A DNA stretch of 5,104 nt, taken from NCBI GenBank assembly GCA_937915915.1, contig CALGGN010000194.1, positions 1 to 5,104 of the forward strand, written 5' to 3'. A program made the position numbers and the translations under genes. The notes under the pieces are model-generated. The model saw nothing but the letters and a program-made list of their open reading frames with translations, was not told the DNA's origin and did not search any database. Below, piece by piece: positions 1-4,825 of this stretch (its first letter is position 1; every line of letters begins with the position of its first letter). The DNA is from an uncultured Selenomonas sp. Lineage in GTDB: Bacteria; Bacillota; Negativicutes; Selenomonadales; Selenomonadaceae.

Positions 1-12
1 TTTTCAGGTGCT

Positions 13-42
13 TCTGTGAAACTGGCATATCTGTTTCACGGA
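13..42. repeat. Inverted repeat at the window edge
   Basis: Positions 13-22 pair with 33-42 around GTGAAAC/GTTTCAC, a ten-pair stem with one G-T pair and a ten-base loop. It lies just downstream of the 201-residue gene. There is no following T tract on the minus strand, so it is not a clear terminator; an operator or weak hairpin is possible. Confidence 0.4.
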
Positions 43-65
43 TTCAGGTATAATAGAAGAAAGTT

Positions 66-671
66 TCATCCTCTTGGCTCCAGATACTGCACGCAGGCCC
101 AGATATGCACGTCTCTCGTGTAAAGATCCGTGAGAAATTTGGCCACAAACGGCATAACCTCCCCCGTGTCGGTGTCGATCACGTCGTAATCCCCGTTTTC
201 GTCCGGAATGTTCGCGATGTCATATTTTGGCGTTTCCCGCTGGTCGAGCATATCCGCCGCCCATGCGGCAGCTCTGCACTTGTCCTCCAGGCTGGCCGGC
301 TTCGGGACGGAAAGCAGCGCCCGTTGGAGCAGCTCCCTCTGATAGATCCCCTTCCATAGCTCATCCCTTCGTTCACATCCATAAATCAGCAGCCATTTCC
401 TCATATCCACCGGCTCCGTTTCCTTGTATGTGCATTGCCAGAGCATCGATGCAAAATGCTCGCACTCCTTGCAGTGCTTCATGCACACTGTTCCTCTCTT
501 CATCCTGCAGACGACGCCCGACATATTGCGCCGCCCGCAAACAGGGCAAGTTTCTTCCTTATATATAGAAGAAAACTCTCTTGCATGCCGTGCTCTTCTC
601 ATCTGCTCCCTGTTCCGGAGGAGCGCGGCCCTCACGCGCTTCTCCCACGTCGGCTCATGCTGTTTCATCAT
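66..671 (-). CDS. Hypothetical Cys-rich zinc-binding protein
   Basis: 201 residues, not recognised as a named family. Residues 1-36 are strongly basic and helical (KRVRAALLRNREQMRRARHA). A metal-binding region follows at 42-72: CPVCGRR (C42, C45), C55, then CMKHCKECEHF (C63, C67, C70, H72), with another Cys at 80. The remainder is alpha-helical and Trp/Leu-rich, with an acidic turn-rich stretch (IPDENGDYDVIDTDTGE) at 155-171. The basic N-terminus next to zinc knuckles would suit a nucleic-acid binding protein; that is inference. Start: the ATG at 671 overlaps the upstream stop as ATGA; a second ATG at 668 follows directly. No strong ribosome binding site is seen, so coupling probably drives translation. 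Confidence 0.75.
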   Translation of the reverse strand: MMKQHEPTWEKRVRAALLRNREQMRRARHAREFSSIYKEETCPVCGRRNMSGVVCRMKRGTVCMKHCKECEHFASMLWQCTYKETEPVDMRKWLLIYGCERRDELWKGIYQRELLQRALLSVPKPASLEDKCRAAAWAADMLDQRETPKYDIANIPDENGDYDVIDTDTGEVMPFVAKFLTDLYTRDVHIWACVQYLEPRG

Positions 672-898
672 TTCGCACCATCAAGCAACAGTTCAACAAC
701 TTTTTGTTTAAATTTTTCAGTCAAACGTAACTCCCAGCAGTGTACATATCCGCAATCTCCGCAATGCCGCAACACTCTAAGATGCTCTATGAGAATATCA
801 TTTGCACATTCATCGGTTTCATTGATTGCTCCACAATGAGGGCATTCCCAATGCGGCGGTATGACATCATCTGTCAGTATTGTTTTGTCAATGTCCAC
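668..898 (-). CDS. Small zinc-ribbon protein
   Basis: 76 residues, no specific family recognised. Two knuckles, WECPHCGAIN (C19, C22) and HCGDCGYVHCW (C46, C49, with C54), form a classical zinc-ribbon layout; the first resembles the PxWxCPxCG openings of many phage zinc-ribbon proteins. The C-terminal helix (LTEKFKQKVVELLLDG) is amphipathic. The start is a GTG at 898 with GAGG about nine bases upstream; there is no in-frame ATG in the first part of the protein. The stop overlaps the next ATG as ATGA, indicating coupling. Nucleic-acid or protein binding is likely from the fold type, but the role is unknown. Confidence 0.7.
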   Translation of the reverse strand: MDIDKTILTDDVIPPHWECPHCGAINETDECANDILIEHLRVLRHCGDCGYVHCWELRLTEKFKQKVVELLLDGAK

Positions 899-1077
899 CT
901 TTCAACGCCTCTATTTCTTTCAAGTATTTCTTTCAAGCATCTCTTTCATAACGCCAACCAGAAACGGCAGATTTGCTATCACTTCCGCGTCATAATTATT
1001 CGTCTGCATTTCTCGCAACAAAATATCCGTCTCATTTTCTCACGAATCAGCTGTCCGCAATTCCTTCAATTGTTCAT
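888..1077 (-). pseudogene. Possible decayed small gene between lar and the zinc-ribbon gene
   Basis: The Lar reading frame stays open for 39 codons after its TGA at 1040-1042 and encodes protein-like sequence (for example NNYDAEVIANLPFLVGV), ending at a TGA at 920-922 inside a 13-bp tandem repeat. One base back in frame, sequence continues as YLKEIEALKGGH to a TGA at 888-890, overlapping the next start as packed genes do. Upstream, an AGGAGG at 1085-1090 sits seven bases before an ATG at 1077, the same arrangement that starts the 61-residue gene, but that frame stops after three codons. A single ancestral ORF of about 60 residues, with an early frameshift, one in-frame stop and a late frameshift, would explain all of this. 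Alternatively a 29-residue ORF (920-1009) is intact and real. No family recognised. Confidence 0.35.
912..937 (-). repeat. 13-bp perfect tandem duplication
   Basis: CTTGAAAGAAATA occurs twice back to back on the minus strand (937-925 and 924-912). Thirteen is not a multiple of three, so gain or loss of a unit changes reading frame. It lies just before the GTG start of the zinc-ribbon gene and at the point where the open frame upstream stops. Confidence 0.9.
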
Positions 1078-1273
1078 CCTTCGGCCTCCTGTTCCATGCC
1101 TCTATAGCTTCTGCTTCGTAATGATACCAACCGCTTTCACTGCCACAACCGCCGTCTTCATAATCACATAGCACGGAATATCTATCTCGCCAGCCTTCAC
1201 GCCCTTTTCTCACGATTATTCTCCCAGCTCCACCGCAAAACGGACACGGCTTCAACTCATTCGTCTTTCCCAC
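1040..1273 (-). CDS. Lar family restriction alleviation protein
   Basis: 77 residues. Proteins of the Lar/Ral group, first described from the Rac prophage and phage lambda of E. coli, lessen type I restriction of incoming DNA. The family hallmarks are visible: LKPCPFCGG near the start (C10, C13), a second Cys pair (C36, C43), an aromatic strand (SGWYHYEAEA) and the ending AIEAWNRR at 57-63. Fourteen further residues follow the W-N-R-R motif, where the family often stops; these may be captured from a decayed downstream gene. The GTG start at 1273 has AGGAG about ten bases upstream within the preceding gene. An in-frame TTG at 1255, overlapping the upstream stop and giving a protein beginning at LKPCPFCGG, is an alternative. 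Anti-restriction activity of this copy is inferred from family only. Confidence 0.85.
   Translation of the reverse strand: MGKTNELKPCPFCGGAGRIIVRKGREGWRDRYSVLCDYEDGGCGSESGWYHYEAEAIEAWNRRPKDEQLKELRTADS
1073..1096 (-). repeat. Gene-boundary repeat, copy 2 (end of W-N-R-R in lar)
   Basis: Twenty-two of 24 bases match the segment at 1433-1456. Both copies encode W-N-R-R followed by A/P-K-D-E, carry AGGAGG, and place an ATG seven bases after it. In this copy the ATG leads into a stop after three codons, and the lar frame reads through instead of ending. Confidence 0.7.
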
Positions 1274-1437
1274 TGTCTATCACTCTCCTGCCAGTCACAA
1301 TTTCCGAAGCAATCACCGAGCGTGATGTTTCTGTGTCCGTACTCGTCGCAATGGCAACAAACTTCTTTTATTTCATTTTCGTACAAATCAATAGCGTGGA
1401 CACAATCTGATACTTTATATCCATTCAGCTCATTCAT
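1252..1437 (-). CDS. Small Cys-rich hypothetical protein
   Basis: 61 residues, not recognised. Cys occurs at 12, 27, 28, 30, 43 and 47 and His at 14, 29 and 35, including a CCHC cluster, so metal binding is likely. The C-terminus (QWERRMS) faintly echoes the W-N-R-R ending of its neighbours, which hints at distant kinship with the Lar-like proteins. The start is well supported by the AGGAGG seven bases upstream and overlaps the preceding gene by eight bases. Its 3' end overlaps the next gene by 22 bases if that starts at the GTG, or by two bases if it starts at the TTG. This dense packing is typical of phage accessory operons. Confidence 0.6.
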   Translation of the reverse strand: MNELNGYKVSDCVHAIDLYENEIKEVCCHCDEYGHRNITLGDCFGNCDWQESDRQWERRMS

Positions 1438-1621
1438 CTTTCGCCCTCCTGTTCCAATCCTCGATCAGCTCGCGCTTACTGATGCCGTGTATCGTCATCG
1501 TGCAATCGTGCGGATATTTCATGTGTTGAATTTCCCACCGCGCATACTTACTACACTTTATGCCGAGCCTTTTAAGATCCACCGCTTTAACTGGTAATCC
1601 GCATTTCGGGCATCTTTCCAT
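1430..1621 (-). CDS. Small Cys-rich protein, Lar-like
   Basis: 63 residues. It opens with ERCPKCGLPVKAVDL (C4, C7), has further Cys at 23 and 40, and ends ELIEDWNRRAKDE. The overall plan, an N-terminal CPxCG knuckle, a second loose Cys pair and a C-terminal W-N-R-R helix, is that of Lar-type and related small phage zinc-binding proteins, and the last residues closely match the clear Lar protein encoded just downstream. The central part does not match well, so this is a divergent relative. An AGGAGG lies about 27 bases before the ATG at 1621, too far to serve it; the nearest site is a weak GAGAACGGG. No other ATG, GTG or TTG start is visible in frame. The codons for R-R (AGG AGG) form the ribosome binding site of the next gene, whose start lies inside this gene's end. 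Confidence 0.65.
   Translation of the reverse strand: MERCPKCGLPVKAVDLKRLGIKCSKYARWEIQHMKYPHDCTMTIHGISKRELIEDWNRRAKDE
1433..1456 (-). repeat. Gene-boundary repeat, copy 1 (end of W-N-R-R in the 63-residue gene)
   Basis: Copy of the 24-base segment at 1073-1096 with two mismatches. Here it works as expected: the W-N-R-R-A-K-D-E codons end the 63-residue gene, and the AGGAGG plus ATG start the next gene. Confidence 0.7.
1445..1450 (-). promoter_or_regulatory. Ribosome binding site embedded in the W-N-R-R codons
   Basis: AGGAGG encodes the two Arg of the W-N-R-R motif of the upstream 63-residue protein and lies seven bases before the ATG at 1437 of the next gene. Strong match and ideal spacing; it supports both the start and translational coupling. 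Confidence 0.7.
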
Positions 1622-1659
1622 CCCGTTCTCTGGTGTGACTATTCTCCACCCTCCTTTTC

Positions 1660-1679
1660 GCCCCGCCCGATGGCGGGGC
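1660..1679 (-). terminator. GC-rich hairpin in the gap after the DUF3102 gene
   Basis: A perfect 8-bp stem (GCCCCGCC with GGCGGGGC) closes a 4-base loop. On the minus strand it is followed by GAAAAGGAGGG, not a U tract, so it is a poor intrinsic terminator for the genes here. On the plus strand it is followed by TTTCACTTTTCTTT, which fits a terminator facing the other way, against antisense transcription. It could also act as a processing or stabilising hairpin. The structure is certain; the function is not. Confidence 0.4.
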
Positions 1680-1701
1680 TTTCACTTTTCTTTCGCCCCT
1701 G

Positions 1702-2568
1702 TCAGGCATCGTTTCCATCGATAGACGCATAGATGTTCTTAGCCAATGTCTTGAGCCCCGTCCGGAACTTTTCCCTGTTGCCCTCACTCATTTCCTGCGT
1801 GACTTTCAGCATCGTGTTGAAGGACTGCTGGAATGTCTCGAAGTTCGCACGGAAGATTCCGATCCGGCGCTCTTCCGGATTTTCCCCGGCAGGGACCTCT
1901 GCGGAAATCGTTTTCCCTTCCTCCGCCTCTTTCAGCCGGCGCTTCATCTCCTCCAGCTCCGCCGAAAGACTCTCGATCTGATCCTTTGCCTCCCGATCGG
2001 TTTCCTCGTTTCCCTTTTCGGCTTCCTCCGCCCGCCTGGTCATCAGATTCAGCTGGCTCTTCAGGGACTCGACTTCCTGCTCCGCCCGCAGCTGCTCCCC
2101 ATAAGTCTCATTCAGCGCTTTTCGTTTTTCGTTCGCTTCGGCCTCCTTTACACCCGCCAGCTTTTCGGCCTTCTCCGCCCGCGCATTGGCTTCCGCCAGC
2201 TTCCCGTTCGCTTCGTCCAGTGCCTTCTTCAGCTTTGTCGGGCTGATAGATTCCAGAAGGTCATCCGGCAGCGTCTGGCCGAACAGGAGCTGCTGGCTCT
2301 TGTCGAAGCGCTCGAAAATGGCGATTAAGTCGGAGGCTGTCCGCTGGGAATAGCTGACGTTTTCTTCCAGCCACGTGCCCCAGTTGCCGTGCCCCACCAA
2401 TTTCTTCGCCCGGAACAGGCGGCGGCCGGTTTCAATGGCGGCCTTCCCCGCGATCTGGTTGATGGTATCCATCGTGGTCTTTTTGATGGCATTGACTTCT
2501 GTTGCGATATCCTGAAGCTCCTGCTCCTCCGATACCGTCCCTGCCATCGTGATGTTCAGTCCGCTCAT
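1702..2568 (-). CDS. DUF3102 domain protein with long coiled coil
   Basis: 288 residues, cytoplasmic. Residues about 14-90 match the DUF3102 pattern: a helical stretch (IATEVNAIKK), then GRRLFRAKKLVGHGNWGTWLE, then the VSYSQRTASDLIAIF helix. This domain is found in phage and plasmid proteins of Firmicutes; its function is not established, although the helix pattern suggests DNA binding (inference). Residues about 113-217 are almost entirely Ala/Glu/Lys/Leu-rich heptad-like sequence, a long coiled coil likely to mediate oligomerisation. Residues about 235-282 form a compact helical end (FRANFETFQQSFNTMLKV). The start overlaps the PcfJ stop by ATGA and GAGG lies about eight bases upstream. It is followed by an 80-base gap with a GC hairpin, so it may end a transcription unit or be partly insulated from the small genes downstream. 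Confidence 0.85.
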   Translation of the reverse strand: MSGLNITMAGTVSEEQELQDIATEVNAIKKTTMDTINQIAGKAAIETGRRLFRAKKLVGHGNWGTWLEENVSYSQRTASDLIAIFERFDKSQQLLFGQTLPDDLLESISPTKLKKALDEANGKLAEANARAEKAEKLAGVKEAEANEKRKALNETYGEQLRAEQEVESLKSQLNLMTRRAEEAEKGNEETDREAKDQIESLSAELEEMKRRLKEAEEGKTISAEVPAGENPEERRIGIFRANFETFQQSFNTMLKVTQEMSEGNREKFRTGLKTLAKNIYASIDGNDA

Positions 2569-4115
2569 GCCGTTATCCTCACTCTCTTCTGTTTCTTTTC
2601 CAGCTTCTCGCGGCGGAATGCCTCCACAAACTGCCGCCCTTCCGCATCCGGCGGATTGTTGTATTTCGTTCTCGCCTGCACGATCCGCCCGTTCCTGACC
2701 TCCATTGTGATGTAGCTCTCATTCAGAGCGTCCGTGTGGCGGATGAACACCACATCCGTTTCTCCGTCCGCTACGCGCTTCATATATCCGCCCACGCAAT
2801 TCTTCTGCCGCTTTCCTTCGACGACCAGCTCGGAGATATGCTCCGGGACGATGACAATGCACCCGTCCGATTGGAATGCATACTTCTTTTTGAGCCTGTC
2901 CTTCCGCTTGGCCCACTTTTCTTCCAGTGCCTGGTTTTTCTGATACTCAATTTGCTGGCTCAGATTTTCATGGGTCTGCATCAGGTCCCTGGGGTACAGG
3001 GTGGACTTTGATTTCATGTCCATATGCAGGGCTTCGCATTGCTGGATGTAGTCATCATAATCCGGCAGCCTCCCGTGCCCTCCCGCTGCTCTCTGCTTCT
3101 TCAGATAATCAAATGCCTTCCGGATCGGCACATACTGGAACAAGTGCTTCGGCAAATCCACCACTCCGTTGAGCAGGCTGCCGATTTCTTCCAGCGAATA
3201 CCTGCACTTCCCCAGCCGATTCACCGCCGCCCAGTTCCGGATCACGAGCATTTGCATCCACTTTGCGTTCCTCTGGAGGAATTTCCTGTCCGCTTTCGTC
3301 GTTACGGTCTTGAAGATCTCGTTCGGCGTCTTCCCGTGCCAGTTGATGCCATGAAAGGTAGGCCCTCCCCAGATGCAAGTCCAGATGATCTGATAGAACC
3401 CCAGCTTCAGCAGGTATTCCATCGCTTCCCGCTTCGCGAACAAATCGAACAGCTTGATGTAGGCACTGAATCCGTATGTGTTGGCAGCATGGAACTCGCT
3501 CCAGTTGCTCCATGCGAAGGGAGTCCCCTCGATGGCTTCATGCACCGATTCCGTGTTGAGATAGGCGTCTTTCTCCCACAGGTGGTAGAACGACCGCCTT
3601 TCCGTGATGGTCGTTGCTTTTATCCACTCTCCCTCGGTTCGCCAACCATCTTTCTCTACCTGCATCGCTCCATAGCCGTACGCGAACAGCGTCAGGGAAT
3701 CCTCGCGCAGGTCTATCGCTGCGCATTGGTCCGCGAACTCCTTCCCTTTCGGCCACAGAGTTGCAACGATGCTCCTGCATCCGATGATGTTCGGGTCTTT
3801 GACGGATTTCTCATAGATGTAGAAGATTTTTTGCTGTCCGCATTTCCTCATGCTCCGCCAGATATGCTTTACCTCCAAAGCCTTTCCGCAGGAGGGGCAT
3901 ACCGCCGTCTCGTTGTGCGTCGTCCGGTAAGGCATCCGGACCGCCGCCCGGCAGGCCGAGCATGTGCCGCCCCTCCTCTCCTCCCGGTCGTCAATGAAAA
4001 GGTAGTGCCGGAACTTGGACAGGATCCAATCCGTTTCATCGCTTGAAATATCCCGCCGGAAGTGCCCCTCCACGTCCTCCGGCTTCGGTCTGTATCCTTT
4101 ATATCCTCGAAACAT
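2565..4115 (-). CDS. pcfJ: PcfJ-like protein
   Basis: 516 residues, close to full length for the family. PcfJ is named after a gene of the conjugative enterococcal plasmid pCF10; homologues are common in plasmids, integrative elements and phages of Firmicutes, and their biochemical role is not established. The N-terminus has a zinc-ribbon-like pair of CxxC motifs (C52/C55 and C73/C76). The C-terminal third carries the PcfJ signature: PEHISEL at about 424, then VEGKRQKNCVGGYMKRV at 432-448 with the conserved Cys-Val-Gly, then ESYITMEV at 466 and the QARTKYNNPP segment at 480-489. The middle is rich in aromatic residues and unassigned. A basic stretch (KRKDRLKKKY) at 403-412 precedes the signature domain. 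The start follows AGGTGG four bases upstream, nine bases after the preceding stop. The stop overlaps the next start as ATGA, so the two are probably translationally coupled. The usual partner, a PcfK-like gene, is not visible. Confidence 0.9.
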   Translation of the reverse strand: MFRGYKGYRPKPEDVEGHFRRDISSDETDWILSKFRHYLFIDDREERRGGTCSACRAAVRMPYRTTHNETAVCPSCGKALEVKHIWRSMRKCGQQKIFYIYEKSVKDPNIIGCRSIVATLWPKGKEFADQCAAIDLREDSLTLFAYGYGAMQVEKDGWRTEGEWIKATTITERRSFYHLWEKDAYLNTESVHEAIEGTPFAWSNWSEFHAANTYGFSAYIKLFDLFAKREAMEYLLKLGFYQIIWTCIWGGPTFHGINWHGKTPNEIFKTVTTKADRKFLQRNAKWMQMLVIRNWAAVNRLGKCRYSLEEIGSLLNGVVDLPKHLFQYVPIRKAFDYLKKQRAAGGHGRLPDYDDYIQQCEALHMDMKSKSTLYPRDLMQTHENLSQQIEYQKNQALEEKWAKRKDRLKKKYAFQSDGCIVIVPEHISELVVEGKRQKNCVGGYMKRVADGETDVVFIRHTDALNESYITMEVRNGRIVQARTKYNNPPDAEGRQFVEAFRREKLEKKQKRVRITA

Positions 4116-4124
4116 CCTTCCACC

Positions 4125-4775
4125 TCATCCGAAAAGTTCATTGAAGTCAAGCTTCAGGCCATCCTCTTTTTTCTGCGCTTCCTGTGCTTCCCGTATCTCA
4201 GCGACCTTCCCTTCCGGCGGCGCCCACCGGGAGGCGCAGTTCTGGTAAAATGCGTACATCAGCCCGTCCTCCAGGAGCGCAGCCGGATCCTTCACCCCAA
4301 AGTAGGAAAGCGTCGCCTCCTTTTCCTCCCGATGGGAGAGGTAGCTTGCGTTCTTCTCCCTGTGCTTCTTGCTCGCCACATCCCGCATGTGGCCGAACGC
4401 CCCCTTGAGGCTTTTCTGCGTCCTAACGCCCTCCGCGATTCGGAGCTCCCGCACGTCTTCGGCATAGGCGAGCCACCCATATGCCCCTGCAAGTCTCGAC
4501 AAGGTCTCTGCGTCCTCGAGATCGCATGTCTCGCCCGCAGCGAACGGGCTTTCTTCGAGCACGCCGCTATTCACCTCGTCGGATGCGACGATGAAGAGCA
4601 CGCCCCTGTCCGTGAGTGTCCAGTTCGTCGTAGCGCACCTGCCCCGGTAGAGCACGGTCCCGTCGCTCGGGGCAGATGTCGCGACAGATGTCCCCGCAAA
4701 CATCGCGAGCACCGCAAGTATTGCCACGACAGCCGCAGCGAAGCGCCTTCCCATCGTTTTGCCTGTTGCGGACAT
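4125..4775 (-). CDS. Fused ORF: secreted BspA-like N-terminus joined to an unrelated charged C-terminal tail
   Basis: From the ATG at 4775 this is 216 residues. Residues 1-35 form a signal peptide: basic n-region (K6, R10, R11), hydrophobic core about 12-28, likely cleavage near VATSA. Residues about 40-132 resemble the opening module of BspA-like surface proteins: the GRCATTNWTLTDRGVL segment, a WLAYAEDV segment, then VRELRIAEGV and SLKGAFGHM, where such proteins normally continue into DLS-LDTS type repeats. Instead, from about residue 133 the sequence turns into a lysine/glutamate-rich tail ending KLDFNELFG, with no repeats, LPxTG signal or membrane anchor. I do not recognise the tail; it lies 9 bases before pcfJ and has the composition of that block, so it is probably the end of a phage gene. 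Start choice: 4775 has GGAGAGG five bases upstream. The alternative ATG at 4829 (234 residues) overlaps the sortase stop as ATGA but has a weaker site. Function of the fusion is unknown. Confidence 0.65.
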   Translation of the reverse strand: MSATGKTMGRRFAAAVVAILAVLAMFAGTSVATSAPSDGTVLYRGRCATTNWTLTDRGVLFIVASDEVNSGVLEESPFAAGETCDLEDAETLSRLAGAYGWLAYAEDVRELRIAEGVRTQKSLKGAFGHMRDVASKKHREKNASYLSHREEKEATLSYFGVKDPAALLEDGLMYAFYQNCASRWAPPEGKVAEIREAQEAQKKEDGLKLDFNELFG

Positions 4776-4780
4776 GTGAA

Positions 4781-4787
4781 CCTCTCC
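4781..4787 (-). promoter_or_regulatory. Ribosome binding site deciding the start of the secreted fused ORF
   Basis: GGAGAGG on the minus strand lies five bases before the ATG at 4775. This favours that start, which puts the signal peptide directly at the N-terminus, over the ATG at 4829, which would add 18 residues before it. Confidence 0.6.
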
Positions 4788-4825
4788 ATCCTTCGCATCC
4801 GGCCGCACCTTCGGCGCGTACCCCT

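Noticed and set aside
49..54. Perfect TATAAT on the plus strand
   Set aside because: No -35 match at 16-18 bases and no plus-strand gene to drive; likely chance in AT-rich sequence.
4..69. 21-codon ORF on the minus strand whose ATG overlaps the stop of the 201-residue gene as ATGA
   Set aside because: Very short, Shine-Dalgarno spacing is too tight, the sequence resembles no protein I know, and it overlaps the inverted repeat. Kept only as a possible small coupled ORF.
1587..1787. 66-codon minus-strand ORF bridging the DUF3102 end and the Lar-like gene
   Set aside because: Overlaps both supported genes in another frame and encodes Arg/Gly/Ser-rich sequence across the hairpin.
1833..2246. 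137-codon plus-strand ORF
   Set aside because: Ser/Pro-rich antisense shadow of the Ala/Glu-rich coiled coil of the DUF3102 protein.
3024..4046. 340-codon plus-strand ORF
   Set aside because: Lies wholly antisense to pcfJ, which has clear family motifs; its translation is low-complexity in type (Arg/Pro/Leu-rich).
4125..4380. Tail of the fused ORF as a PcfK-like (AcrIIA9-related) protein
   Set aside because: Position before pcfJ would fit, but the conserved PcfK segments I know are not visible, so no assignment was made.
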